Of a stretch of DNA of 64,000 nucleotides, positions 1-8,373 are shown one piece after another. Every line of letters begins with the position of its first letter. Within the stretch, counting starts at the first letter, position 1. Location of the stretch: assembly GCF_029689945.1 (NCBI RefSeq), contig NZ_CP121451.1, positions 6,138,001-6,202,000 of the forward strand, given 5' to 3'. A program made the position numbers and the translations under genes. The DNA comes from Paenibacillus amylolyticus (GTDB taxonomy: Bacteria; Bacillota; Bacilli; Paenibacillales; Paenibacillaceae). The notes beneath the pieces were generated by a model. The model was not told the DNA's origin, did not search any database, and saw only the letters and a program-made list of their open reading frames with translations.

Positions 1-1
1 G

Positions 2-385
2 AAGAAGATGCATCCGCATCTGAAGCTGTCGATCATTACTGCCTTCCAGAACCCCGAAGAGCAATGGAAAGAAGACAAACAGGAGTATTACCGTTCCATC
101 CTCTCGGGTGTGGACTACTACGGTGCGATTAGCAATCAACCTTATATCGGGCCGTGGCAGTTCACTGCACGGGATGACCTGTTGCTGCGCAAAAGCGACG
201 GTCTTCTGCTCGTCTATGACGAAGATGCCGGGGAAGGCAGTCCCCGTTTTGTGAAGGAAAAAGCCGTAAAGAAACAACAGAACGAAGACTATACAATCAT
301 CAGTGTCACTTCGGAAGATATCCAATCCGTAGCTGAGGATGAGCGCATGAACGATGTTATAGACTTCGACGATTCTTCATTCTGA
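2..385 (+). CDS. ypsA: YpsA family SLOG-fold protein, C-terminal part (cut by window start)
   Basis: This is the last ~127 residues of a protein whose start lies before the window; the frame is open from base 2. The sequence reads [10 protein letters not shown], then [11 protein letters not shown], then [10 protein letters not shown] and EGSPRF, which is the pattern of the second half of Bacillus YpsA (DUF1273, SLOG nucleotide-binding fold). B. subtilis YpsA is about 180 residues, so roughly the first third is missing here. The C-terminal tail (after VTSEDIQ) is somewhat longer and acidic. In B. subtilis YpsA has been linked to cell division and has a Rossmann-like pocket; its ligand is not established from this sequence. 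Identity is fairly sure, function less so. Confidence 0.85.
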   Translation, partial: KKMHPHLKLSIITAFQNPEEQWKEDKQEYYRSILSGVDYYGAISNQPYIGPWQFTARDDLLLRKSDGLLLVYDEDAGEGSPRFVKEKAVKKQQNEDYTIISVTSEDIQSVAEDERMNDVIDFDDSSF

Positions 386-551
386 TTCATTGTGTATCCG
401 TATAGTTTGTCAGAGGTCATCGCTACAGAGCAATGATCAGAGGTGCATAACATTTCGGCTGACGTACATATGTTTTTTTCGGGGCAGGTTGGGTATAAGT
501 AGTATTATAACTGCGATGATCATGTCGTATGGGATAAGGGGAACTGCTACC

Positions 552-1367
552 ATGACATTAACGCCAGAGCAGCGCATTCAACTGCATGGATTCAACAACC
601 TGACCAAGTCGCTGAGCTTCAATATGTACGATATCTGTTATACGAAAACCAAAGACGAACGCGAAGCTTACATTGAATATATTGATGAACAATATAACGC
701 CGACCGGTTGAGCAAAATTCTGAACAACGTCTCCGACATTATCGGAGCCCACGTTCTTAACGTTGCCCAGCAGGATTATGTGCCTCAAGGTGCGAGTGTT
801 ACGATGCTCGTCTCTGAAGGTCCCATCGTGGAGATCCCCGAGGAATCTCTTGATGAATCTCCTGGTCCATTGCCCGATAACGTTGTCATGCAACTGGACA
901 AAAGCCATATCACGGTGCATACCTATCCGGAGTTCCATCCGAGTGAAGGCATCAGTACCTTCCGGGCGGACATCGATGTCTCCACCTGCGGTGAGATTTC
1001 ACCGCTCAAGGCGTTGAATTATCTGATTCATTCCTTTGATACGGACATCATGATCATGGATTATCGTGTACGTGGATTCACGAGGGATACGAGCGGACGC
1101 AAGTTGTTCATTGACCACGAGATCGGTTCCATTCAGAACTACATTCCGGATGAGATCAAGAGCAGCTTTGACATGATTGACGTGAACGTCTATCAGGAGA
1201 ATATTTTTCACACCAAATGTAAACTGAGGGAATTCGATCTCGACAATTATCTGTTTGGATACACCAAGGATAAGCTGAGCAAGAAGGAACAACAGGAGAT
1301 TACCGAGTGGCTGAAGCTGGAGATGGATGAGATCTATTACGGCAAAAACATCAATCGGCCCTCTTAA
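552..1367 (+). CDS. speD: S-adenosylmethionine decarboxylase proenzyme (E. coli-type SpeD)
   Basis: The 271-residue product decarboxylates S-adenosylmethionine to give the aminopropyl donor for spermidine synthesis. It belongs to the longer enterobacterial-type SpeD, not the ~125-residue Bacillus SpeH type. The self-cleavage site is visible as [13 protein letters not shown]; cleavage is expected between Lys117 and Ser118, with Ser118 becoming the pyruvoyl cofactor. Further family motifs are [13 protein letters not shown] and [21 protein letters not shown] chose the ATG at 552, preceded by AAGGGG at a spacing of about 10; the frame stays open to 390 but the extra residues are not SpeD-like. 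The gene stands alone, with a terminator after it. No spermidine synthase is in the window. Confidence 0.93.
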   Translation: MTLTPEQRIQLHGFNNLTKSLSFNMYDICYTKTKDEREAYIEYIDEQYNADRLSKILNNVSDIIGAHVLNVAQQDYVPQGASVTMLVSEGPIVEIPEESLDESPGPLPDNVVMQLDKSHITVHTYPEFHPSEGISTFRADIDVSTCGEISPLKALNYLIHSFDTDIMIMDYRVRGFTRDTSGRKLFIDHEIGSIQNYIPDEIKSSFDMIDVNVYQENIFHTKCKLREFDLDNYLFGYTKDKLSKKEQQEITEWLKLEMDEIYYGKNINRPS

Positions 1368-1405
1368 GAAGGCGTTCCAAGGCTGACCGCTGGAGGACAA
1401 GATGT

Positions 1406-1475
1406 AAGACAAGCGATCATGAAGGCAGGGTTTCTCCTTATAGGAGACCTCCATCATGTGCTTGTCTTTTTCTTT
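1406..1475 (+). terminator. Intrinsic terminator after speD
   Basis: A long imperfect stem opens with AAGACAAGC and closes with GCTTGTCTT, with further pairing between GGTTTCTCC and AGGAGACC, followed by TTTCTTT. It ends the speD transcript. Confidence 0.75.
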
Positions 1476-1481
1476 GATGTG

Positions 1482-1511
1482 TTGACAGTGTGCAACAATG
1501 TTTTCTATTAT
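1482..1511 (+). promoter_or_regulatory. SigA-type promoter for the flgB-like gene
   Basis: TTGACA at 1482-1487 and TATTAT at 1506-1511 are separated by 18 bases. The start codon is at 1554. This resembles a housekeeping promoter, not the flagellar SigD type (TAAA and GCCGATAA). Confidence 0.55.
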
Positions 1512-1553
1512 AAAGAGTAACTGTATTACTCTGCAGTGAAGGAGACTGAGCCC

Positions 1554-1964
1554 GTGATCGAAAGCAATACGACCCGACGTAACGAATCATTGTTACAAGC
1601 GCTTACTGCACAGCACAATGCCATCACCAATAACATTGCCAATGCAGACACGCCCAACTACAAAAAGAAAACGGTAGAGTTTCAGGAAGAACTGAGACGG
1701 ATTGTCGAGAATGGCAAAACCGATCAGCTCGCCATGAAGCGGACTCATGAAAAACACTTCCCTGTCAGTGATCCCAACTCTTCGATCGTACAGTACCGCA
1801 TTGTCGAGAACAACGAAACAGCCATGAACAATAACAACAATAACGTGGATATTGACATTGAAATGGCGAACCTTTCGGAGAATCAGCTCATGTATAACTA
1901 CATGGTTGATCGGGTCAGCGGACACTACAGAAAAATGAAAAATTTATTGAATGATCTGAAATAA
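1554..1964 (+). CDS. Orphan FlgB-like flagellar rod protein
   Basis: The 136-residue product resembles the proximal rod protein FlgB. Near the N-terminus it has the rod/hook-family signature ALTAQHNAITNNIANADTPNYKKK, followed by a polar middle (with a run of six Asn) and a C-terminal helix VDRVSGHYRKMKNLL typical of FlgB and FlgC. I prefer the GTG at 1554, which has AAGGAG nine bases upstream; a GTG at 1536 would sit on the Shine-Dalgarno. In motile Bacillales flgB is the first gene of a long operon with flgC and fliE. Here it has its own promoter and terminator and no flagellar neighbours, so it is probably a second, orphan copy. Whether it enters the basal body cannot be told from sequence. 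Confidence 0.8.
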   Translation: MIESNTTRRNESLLQALTAQHNAITNNIANADTPNYKKKTVEFQEELRRIVENGKTDQLAMKRTHEKHFPVSDPNSSIVQYRIVENNETAMNNNNNNVDIDIEMANLSENQLMYNYMVDRVSGHYRKMKNLLNDLK

Positions 1965-1974
1965 TGAATGTACA

Positions 1975-2000
1975 AGCAGCCCGAAATGGCTGCTTTTTTT
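1975..2000 (+). terminator. Intrinsic terminator after the flgB-like gene
   Basis: AGCAGCC and GGCTGCT form a perfect 7-bp stem with a short loop, followed directly by seven or more T. Confidence 0.9.
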
Positions 2001-2042
2001 GTGTGTTTTTTCCCCTCAGTAGAGCTTGTGTTGTGCCATTTT

Positions 2043-2071
2043 TCGGTATCGGCTCCTGTTCGTAGTATAAT
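2043..2071 (+). promoter_or_regulatory. Possible promoter for the GNAT-Nudix gene
   Basis: A perfect TATAAT lies at 2066-2071, 43 bases before the start codon. The -35 region (about 2042-2048, TTCGGTA) matches poorly. Confidence 0.4.
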
Positions 2072-2114
2072 GGGGAGAAACGATCGATTATATCTCGAAC
2101 AAAAGAGGTGCAAC

Positions 2115-3217
2115 ATGGCTCCACGTCATTTAAATGGTTTTCAAGGTTCCAAAGTCAGACTCGAGCCCCTTGCCCGGAAGATTGCATGCGTCTCTCCCGT
2201 TTCACGGATGATTATGAATATTTGCGTAACTTGGATACGGATATCGCTATTCCGTTAACGCCGGATGAAACGGGTTCTTCGTCTGTCCGCCGGGACAACG
2301 GTTTTGAATTTGCATTACGTACACTGGAGGGCAATCGATTCATTGGCTTCACGGCCCTCTACCGGATCGAATGGAACAATCGATCTGCTCGTTTGGCCAT
2401 TGGTATTGGCGAAGAAAATGATCGGGGGAAAGGTTACGGCAGCGATGCGCTCGCCCTGATTCTTCGATATGCATTCCACGAATTGAACCTGAACCGGATT
2501 GCGCTGGAAGTCATCGAATACAATGAAGCCGCGAGACGCGCGTACCTCAAAGCCGGATTCCGGGAAGAAGGCCGCCAGCGTTCAGCCGTTCTGCGGGATG
2601 GCATGCATTATGACCTGATCTCGATGAGTATTCTTGCGGAAGAATGGTCGGCACAGTCTCAGCTTCCCTTGTCATTCCAGTCTACCCGTACACCTGAATC
2701 CAGGAGAGTCGCCGCGGGTAGTTTCTCACAACTTTATGCGAACGAACAAGCTGCGCTGTCTCTGTCGGAATTAAGTTCAGATCCAAAAGCTGAATCTGAC
2801 ATTTCACCTCGCATCGGCGTGGGCGCAGTCATCCTGAATGAACGGGGCGAAGTGCTTCTCGCCTGGCGCAATCGTCAGCCCGAGCAGCACACCTGGAGTA
2901 TTCCAGGCGGGAAAGTGGATCCCTTTGAATCATTGGAGACAGCCGTCATCCGTGAAATCAAGGAAGAAGTCAATCTGGATATAACCATTGACCAGCTGCT
3001 CTGCACGGCGGAGACGATCCAGCCAGAGCAGAAGGAACACTGGATATCCGTGCTGTATTCCACCAAGGTGATTGGCGGCCACGCTCGTAATCTGGAAGAA
3101 GGCGGAGCCATTGGTGAGATCGGCTGGTTCCCGCTCCATGATCTGCCCTCTCCACTCGCCTGTTTTGCCGTACCTGGGCTGGAATCTGTGAAGAAGCTAT
3201 ATGACGAATCCCTGTAA
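2115..3217 (+). CDS. GNAT acetyltransferase fused to Nudix hydrolase (frameshifted in this sequence)
   Basis: The repaired product is 367 residues. Residues ~1-185 are a RimJ/RimL-like N-acetyltransferase: GSKVRLEPLA at the start, the acetyl-CoA loop NDRGKGYGSDAL, then NEAARRAYLKAGFREEG. A Ser/Gln-rich linker of ~45 residues follows. Residues ~230-367 are a Nudix domain beginning IGVGAVILNERGEVLLA, with a Nudix box of the form GGKVDPFESLETAVIREIKEE. The ATG at 2115 has an AGAGGTG site. The first ~19 codons are in one frame and the rest in another; adding one G at 2176-2177 gives LAREDCMRLS, which is exactly what the family needs. The Nudix half resembles nucleotide-cleaning hydrolases, but neither substrate can be named. 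Confidence 0.82.
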
Positions 3218-3260
3218 TTGCAGCGGAGCAGCAGTTATGATCAGGTAGCGTGAGCAACTT

Positions 3261-3312
3261 AAATAACCGCCAGAACTCTTTTGGGAGTACTAGAGAGGTC
3301 TGACGGTTATTT
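3261..3312 (+). terminator. Terminator hairpin after the GNAT-Nudix gene
   Basis: AAATAACCG and CGGTTATTT form a stem around a ~34-base loop region that has further pairing (CCAGA with TCTG). The following TTGTTGTG is only moderately T-rich. Confidence 0.6.
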
Positions 3313-3317
3313 GTTGT

Positions 3318-3359
3318 GCTCTACGTTCTCGTGTACATATAGTTCAACTTACATATAGA
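3318..3359 (-). repeat. End fragment of the dispersed inverted-repeat element
   Basis: The bases CTCTACGTTCTCGTGTA followed by GTTCAAcTTAcATATAGA match the outer end of the long copy at 16296-16534, including its terminal inverted repeat. The rest of the element is missing. It lies just upstream of the ECF sigma promoter. Confidence 0.65.
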
Positions 3360-3391
3360 TCGCGATACATCTTATTTTTTTCGGAAAACAA

Positions 3392-3416
3392 GAACCGTTT
3401 GAGCCCCTACACGGTC
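3392..3416 (+). promoter_or_regulatory. Possible ECF-type promoter for the sigma/anti-sigma pair
   Basis: GAACC at 3392-3396 and CGGTC at 3412-3416 are 15 bases apart, which is the general form (AAC-containing -35, CGTC-like -10) recognised by extracytoplasmic sigma factors. Self-activation is common in such pairs; here it is inference. Confidence 0.4.
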
Positions 3417-3450
3417 TAATACTCAACAGATCCATGAAAGGAGGAGCCAT

Positions 3451-3966
3451 GTGACCCCTACTCAGCTCACCATCGCCGCACAAAAAGGGGATGCCGAGGC
3501 TTTTGCAGCCTTAATGGAATTACATCAGAATCGACTGTATCGTATCGCCTATGCCTACCTGCATAACGAAGGTGATGCGCTCGAAGCGATCCAGGAGTCA
3601 ACCTACAGAGCGTTCCGTCAAATCAAAAAATTAAAAGAGCCCTCTTACTTTGGCACTTGGCTCATCCGCATTCTGCTCAATTACTGTGCAGACGAACGCA
3701 AACGCATACGTCGGTTCAGTCCCGTCACCGAGATCCATGAATCCAGCAGTTGGGATCGTCCTGCGGATCCCGATCTTGACGCCGCCGTCTCCACCCTTGA
3801 CCGGGATTGCAAACAGATTATTATTCTGAGTTATTTCGAAGGCTTCTCTTTAACGGAAGTTTCCGATATTCTCGACATCCCGATCGGAACCGTAAAATCG
3901 CGCTTGCATCGCGCACTCGGACAGCTCCGTAATCAACTTGAAACGAAAGGAGATGTATCTTCATGA
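3451..3966 (+). CDS. ECF-type RNA polymerase sigma factor
   Basis: The 171-residue protein is a group 4 sigma factor. Region 2 spans about residues 20-85 (AYLHNEGDALEAIQESTYRAF, then FGTWLIRILLNYCADERKR), and region 4 about 115-165 (the helix-turn-helix FSLTEVSDILDIPIGTVKSRLHRAL). The start is the GTG at 3451 with AAGGAGG just upstream; an overlapping ATG at 3449 is followed at once by a stop. It overlaps the anti-sigma gene by 4 bases, so the two are translationally coupled. It directs polymerase to a small stress regulon; the inducing signal is not visible. Confidence 0.92.
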   Translation: MTPTQLTIAAQKGDAEAFAALMELHQNRLYRIAYAYLHNEGDALEAIQESTYRAFRQIKKLKEPSYFGTWLIRILLNYCADERKRIRRFSPVTEIHESSSWDRPADPDLDAAVSTLDRDCKQIIILSYFEGFSLTEVSDILDIPIGTVKSRLHRALGQLRNQLETKGDVSS

Positions 3967-5296
3967 CGGATGAACAACAATCATTTGACGCATTGGAAGA
4001 ACGGCTGAATGCTCGCAGAACGGAGTACGAGACCATGCCTGTGCCCGATGCCGCCTATCAGGCTGTGCAGTCCGGAATCCGCCAGGCTGCCCGCAAAAGC
4101 AAGTCCCGGCTGCGCTGGTATATGAGTTCCATCTCGGCAGCAGCCCTCATCCTGCTGTTTACCGGATGTATCCGTGTCTCTCCCGCCTTTGCATCCTTCG
4201 TGGAGCAACTGCCCGGCATGGAAGGCATTGTGAGCATGATTCGCCAGGACAAGGGATTAATGATGGCGATTGATCAGTCCCTCTTGCAGAAAGTCGGTGT
4301 CACCGATGAACATGATGGTACTTCCTTGACCGTTGATGGCATTATCACAGACGAGTCACGCATGGTTATTTTTTACACGATGAAAGGCATGAAAGATCCG
4401 GAGAAATTCAACTATGATATCGATTTGCTCGATGAGAACGGGAAAGATCTTCCTGTTGCGTTTAGTCACTCTTATCCAACACCTTCTCCAGACGAGAATG
4501 TGAATGAGAATATGATAGACGTGATCTTCACGGATGGAGCCTCTCCTCCTGAAGAGCTGAGCGTCGTGTTTAAGTCCAGAGATACAACGCGTGCTGAAAA
4601 GTGGAAAATAACGTTCCCGGTAGACAAGAATCTTACCAAAGGCATGAAAAAGTCATTCCTGTGAATCAGACGTTAACAGTGAATGGACAACGTATTGATG
4701 TGAAACAGGCTACTCTGTATCCCACACGTCTTGTGCTTGATGTGAATTTTGATCCTAAAAATACCAAGAAAATATTTGGCCTCAGCAATCTTCAACTTGT
4801 CGATGAGCAAGGCCGTGCGTGGAGAACAGATACTTCAACAGGTGAGGATGAACGTTCCATTTATTTTGAAAGCATGTACTTCTCCATACCCAAAAAGTTG
4901 ACGTTACAGGGGTCTGGCTTCTCCGGATTGGATAAAGATGAGTTGAATCTTACCCTTGATCTGAAGTCACACCGGATTACAGGTGGACCACCTGGATTGA
5001 AGATGGTAGGCAGCAAGATTGAAGGCAACGATCTAATAATTGACTTCTCTGTTGCTGGCAAGATGGACGGTGGGTTCGTTCTCACTTTCAGGGAAGTTAC
5101 AGACCGTGCAGGGAAGTCATATGAAGTTCCAGGCGCCAGTTGGAGTAGCGGGGATGGAACAGATAACAGTCATACGATTGTTTCTTCTACTATTGAAAAT
5201 GGAGCCAAGTTAACAGGGGAAGTGAAGATGACAATCTCCACCTATCCGATGAAAATCAGGTCACCATTCTCGCTGGATATTCCTGTGAACCCTTAA
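3963..5296 (+). CDS. Anti-sigma factor, DUF4179 family (frameshifted in this sequence)
   Basis: The repaired product is 444 residues: a cytoplasmic N-terminus of ~55 residues that should hold the sigma factor, one membrane segment (SSISAAALILLFTGCI, about residues 57-72), and a large external region with two beta-rich parts. The first carries the DUF4179-type pattern (SLTVDGIITDESRMVIFYT); the second (VIPVNQTLTVNGQRIDV onward) resembles DUF5643. The first part ends early at 4664 in MKKSFL; adding one A to the run at 4647-4651 gives MKKVIPVNQTL and joins both parts. The pairing with the sigma gene (ATGA overlap) is the basis for the anti-sigma call. Confidence 0.82.
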
Positions 5297-5311
5297 TCTA
5301 AACGCAACGTG

Positions 5312-5340
5312 CTTTCAATAACTGGATTAATCTATATAAT
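5312..5340 (+). promoter_or_regulatory. Likely promoter of the S66 peptidase gene
   Basis: TATAAT at 5335-5340 lies 17 bases after a weak -35 (CTTTCA, 5312-5317). It follows the anti-sigma stop and precedes the start codon at 5391. Confidence 0.45.
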
Positions 5341-5390
5341 GGAAATATTCTTAAAGATAAGCAATGCGAACAGGAAAGGGTGTTTTCACA

Positions 5391-6422
5391 ATGAATCAAC
5401 GTTCAATCCGTTATCCACAGCCACTCGCTCCGGGACATACCATCGGTGTGGCAGCCCCCTCCAGCGGTGTAGGCGAATCCCTGCACCATTATCTTGAGGA
5501 GAGCAAACGCAATATGGAGCGTCTGGGTTTTGACGTGTTGGAAAGTTCATCGCTTCGCCAGAACATCAAATGTGTGAGTGCCTCCAAAGAGCAACGGGCC
5601 GAAGAGATGAATGAGTTTTTCCGTAATCCGAATATTCAGGCCATTATCCCTCCATGGGGTGGAGAGTTCCTGATGGATATCCTGCCCCTGCTGGATTGGG
5701 AAGCTTTGAACACATTGCCACCCAAATGGGTCATGGGTTATTCGGATATCAGCACCTTTTTATTCGCATACACCCTGCTCACCGGCACAGCGACAGCGCA
5801 CGGCACCAATTATGTGGATCTGAGGTCCAATGCCCTCGATCCCGTGACTGCGCGCTGGATTGATGTATTACAGACCCCTTACGGCGGACAGATCACACAA
5901 TCGTCTTCCACGCATTATCAATCGGCATGGAAAATGGAACTGCCTGGATTTAACCTGGATACACCTTCGCGCTGGAAACAGCTCGGGCAATCGGAAGATG
6001 CAGAGTTCTCCGGTCGGCTGATCGGCGGCTGTATGGATACCCTCACCTGTCTAATCGGTACCCCGTATGCACCCGTGCAATCGTATTTGGATCAGTACTG
6101 TGCAGATGAAGGCAGCATCTGGTATCTGGAGAGCTGTGAGATGAGCGCCGGGGATATCTATCGTCATCTGTGGCAGATGAGACAGGCCGGCTGGTTTACG
6201 GGCGTGAAAGGTTTCATGTTCGGCCGGCCTGCGGGTTATTCCGATACAGCGGATTTCAATTTTACCGATGCCCTATCCGCTGCACTTGGGGATCTGGATG
6301 TTCCTGTACTGTACGATGTGGATCTCGGCCATATGCCGCCCCAGCTCACCTTTGTGAATGGAGCATTGGGCAAAGTGGCATATGAAGATGGACGCGGGAG
6401 CCTTGAGATGGCGTTTGTGTAA
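5391..6422 (+). CDS. S66 family peptidase (LD-carboxypeptidase / MccF-like)
   Basis: The 343-residue protein belongs to the S66 serine peptidases, which include LD-carboxypeptidase A (removes the terminal D-Ala from muropeptide tetrapeptides) and MccF (cleaves processed microcin C and related acyl-sulfamoyl adenylates). The family motifs are visible: an N-terminal GHTIGVAAPSSGV, the nucleophile elbow GYSDIS, the Glu region WYLESCEMS and the His region DLGHMPPQ. There is no signal peptide, which fits a cytoplasmic enzyme. The ATG at 5391 has AGGAAAGGG ten bases upstream. The long middle region and low similarity to short LdcA proteins make an MccF-like detoxifying role as likely as peptidoglycan recycling. 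Confidence 0.85.
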   Translation: MNQRSIRYPQPLAPGHTIGVAAPSSGVGESLHHYLEESKRNMERLGFDVLESSSLRQNIKCVSASKEQRAEEMNEFFRNPNIQAIIPPWGGEFLMDILPLLDWEALNTLPPKWVMGYSDISTFLFAYTLLTGTATAHGTNYVDLRSNALDPVTARWIDVLQTPYGGQITQSSSTHYQSAWKMELPGFNLDTPSRWKQLGQSEDAEFSGRLIGGCMDTLTCLIGTPYAPVQSYLDQYCADEGSIWYLESCEMSAGDIYRHLWQMRQAGWFTGVKGFMFGRPAGYSDTADFNFTDALSAALGDLDVPVLYDVDLGHMPPQLTFVNGALGKVAYEDGRGSLEMAFV

Positions 6423-6486
6423 TCACCTTTTGTAGGCAGATGCATACCTTGAAGTAAGAACTTATTTTGAGGAAGGGTTGTGCATC

Positions 6487-6792
6487 ATGTCTGAATCCAC
6501 ATCCACGCCATCCACACGTGTCGTGTATCAAGCCAATCAACCGATGCTTCAATCCGTGCAAAGTGTGCGGAATATGCTTCATCATACAGCCCGGCAGCAC
6601 ATAGGCAAAAAGGTACAAGTCCAGAATATCGATGGTCAAGTGTGGGAAGGTGTCATCATCAGTGCAGACCGGGGGATTTTGTATCTTCAGGTTACTCCGA
6701 TGCATGGATACCCTGAACCGCGCGCCTTGTTTGGACCAACGATTCTGCCGCTGGTGCTGTATGAATTGCTGGTTATCACACTGTTGATGTAG
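6487..6792 (+). CDS. Small conserved-looking protein of unknown function
   Basis: I do not recognise this 101-residue protein. It has a polar N-terminus, then IGKKVQVQNIDGQVWEGVIISADRG, which looks like a small Sm/SH3-like beta barrel, and a hydrophobic C-terminus (LPLVLYELLVITLLM). The start at 6487 has GAGGAAGGG nine bases upstream, and a strong terminator follows, so expression as its own unit is credible. Confidence 0.6.
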   Translation: MSESTSTPSTRVVYQANQPMLQSVQSVRNMLHHTARQHIGKKVQVQNIDGQVWEGVIISADRGILYLQVTPMHGYPEPRALFGPTILPLVLYELLVITLLM

Positions 6793-6827
6793 TGGTATTG
6801 TGCCTCTATATCCGAACCCGTTCCACG

Positions 6828-6872
6828 AAGCTTCGCTCCTGAGATCTTCAAGTCTTGGGAACGAAGCTTTTT
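6828..6872 (+). terminator. Intrinsic terminator after the small unknown gene
   Basis: AAGCTTCG and CGAAGCTT pair, with CC/GG extending the stem, followed by TTTTTA. Confidence 0.8.
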
Positions 6873-6902
6873 ATGGTCTTGGGGATGCTGCGGTATGATT
6901 CC

Positions 6903-6929
6903 TTGCAAGCGTGTGAAATATGATACAAT
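6903..6929 (+). promoter_or_regulatory. Possible promoter of the ThrE-type exporter genes
   Basis: TTGCAA (6903-6908) and TACAAT (6924-6929) are 15 bases apart, a short spacing. If used, ATG codons at 6895 and 6928 cannot be the start. Confidence 0.4.
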
Positions 6930-6954
6930 GGTGTCGCACCACCCCATATCTCAT

Positions 6955-7791
6955 ATGAAACGGAGCTTGATCCGGTTGGAATACATACGTCAAGATTCTT
7001 CATCCCCCGTATCACAAGTCGAGACGGGGATGATTGGCAGCAACCCTACTGAACAATCCCGCGTGATCGCCATCTGTCTGCTCGCAGGCAAAATCATGCT
7101 GCAAAGCGGCGGTGAGACCTACCGTGTGGAGGATACCATGAAACGCATGGCCGCAGCGCTGGGTTTACCCCATTCGCACAGTTACGTTGTGCCGACGGGC
7201 ATCTTCTTTTCTGTTGATGCAACCGAACCCGCCAAGCTGATTCGTATCTCCGAGCGTACGACGGATCTGGACAAGGTATCCGAGGTGAACTCGGTCTCCC
7301 GCCGCATTGGACAAGGAGAGCTATCCGCTCAGGAAGCCCATGATCTGTTGGTACAGATCGAAGGCAAGTCTTCCTCCTATTCAACGGCTGTGCAACTTGC
7401 GGCCGCAGCATTATCCAGTGGTTGTTTTACCATTATGTTTGGCGGGGGCTGGAGCGACTTTCTTCCGGCTCTGATCTGCGGGGGTATAGGTTATGCAGCT
7501 GTTATTGCCTTTCATCGGCTGGTACGGGTCAAATTTTTTGCCGAGCTTACGGCATCTTTTGTTATTGGCATACTCGCTTTTCTTCTGATTTACATGGGAG
7601 TCGGGCATGAACGGGACAAAATTATTATTGGTTCGGTTATGCCGCTGGTTCCCGGGCTGCTGATTACCAATGCTGTACGTGACCTGATGGCCGGACATCT
7701 CGTGTCCGGATTATCCAAGGGAGCCGAGGCTTTTCTGACCGCCTTTGCCATAGGTACCGGCATTGCAGTTGTATTTTCACTTTTTACGTAA
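6955..7791 (+). CDS. Threonine/serine exporter family protein, ThrE N-terminal half (YjjP-like)
   Basis: The ~278-residue protein is the DUF1212 half of a split ThrE-type amino acid exporter. A soluble N-terminal part carries ICLLAGKIMLQSGGETYRVEDTM and VPTGIFFSV, typical of the family, followed by about five membrane segments from residue ~130. ThrE of Corynebacterium is a single fused chain; here, as in E. coli YjjP/YjjB, the two halves are adjacent genes. The start is uncertain: ATG at 6955 or 7030 are possible and neither has a good Shine-Dalgarno. Substrate (threonine, serine, or dicarboxylates as proposed for YjjPB) is not decided by the sequence. Confidence 0.82.
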   Translation: MKRSLIRLEYIRQDSSSPVSQVETGMIGSNPTEQSRVIAICLLAGKIMLQSGGETYRVEDTMKRMAAALGLPHSHSYVVPTGIFFSVDATEPAKLIRISERTTDLDKVSEVNSVSRRIGQGELSAQEAHDLLVQIEGKSSSYSTAVQLAAAALSSGCFTIMFGGGWSDFLPALICGGIGYAAVIAFHRLVRVKFFAELTASFVIGILAFLLIYMGVGHERDKIIIGSVMPLVPGLLITNAVRDLMAGHLVSGLSKGAEAFLTAFAIGTGIAVVFSLFT

Positions 7792-7809
7792 GACGGAGGA
7801 ATGCAGGAT

Positions 7810-8268
7810 ATGCTCCATTTTATTGAACAAGCTTTAACCAGTTTTGTCGCTTCTGCTGCGTTCGGAATCATCTTCAACGCACCACGGCGCATGCTGCTCC
7901 ACGGTGGATTTGTCGGCATGATCGGCTGGATCATCTATATCGTGCTTGAATATGCTGCGGATGCGGTACCTGCTACACTTGCAGCGACCATAGCCGTAGG
8001 TGTCATTAGCCAGGCTTTCGCGCGCATGTTTCGCGCACCCGTCATCATCTTCAGTGTCGCAGGCATCATTCCTCTGGTTCCTGGTGGACTGGCGTATAAT
8101 GCGATGCGAAGTTTTGTGCAAAATGACTACAGTGCCGCCATGGAAATGGCCGCCAAGGCACTCATGTTATCCGGCGCTATTGCCGTAGGCCTGGTGTTAT
8201 CCGAGGTATTAAACCAGATGATACGCCGAATTCCCGCCTCGATCCGGACCAGATCATCATTGAAATGA
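7810..8268 (+). CDS. Threonine/serine exporter family protein, ThrE C-terminal half (YjjB-like)
   Basis: This 152-residue membrane protein (DUF3815) has four to five hydrophobic segments and repeats the motif of its partner: GIIPLVPGGLAYNAM here against VMPLVPGLLITNAV in the upstream protein. I choose the ATG at 7810, nine bases after GGAGGA; the ATG at 7801 sits directly on that site. It follows the ThrE N-terminal half by 18 bases and forms one exporter with it. A strong terminator follows. Confidence 0.84.
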   Translation: MLHFIEQALTSFVASAAFGIIFNAPRRMLLHGGFVGMIGWIIYIVLEYAADAVPATLAATIAVGVISQAFARMFRAPVIIFSVAGIIPLVPGGLAYNAMRSFVQNDYSAAMEMAAKALMLSGAIAVGLVLSEVLNQMIRRIPASIRTRSSLK

Positions 8269-8292
8269 TGATTTCCCACACATATTTAACAC

Positions 8293-8347
8293 ACGTAAGG
8301 CCCGTTAGCACACAGGATGAACTCTTGTATGCCAGCGGGCCTTACGT
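8293..8347. terminator. Bidirectional terminator between convergent genes
   Basis: ACGTAAGGCCCG and CGGGCCTTACGT form a perfect 12-bp stem. ATCACTTTTTA follows on the + strand. It separates the exporter genes from the convergent DUF2569 gene. Confidence 0.8.
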
Positions 8348-8373
8348 ATCACTTTTTACAAATCTGTTTCTTT

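Noticed and set aside
390..551. In-frame N-terminal extension of SpeD
   Set aside because: Cys/Arg-rich sequence unlike SpeD; ATG 552 has a proper ribosome binding site.
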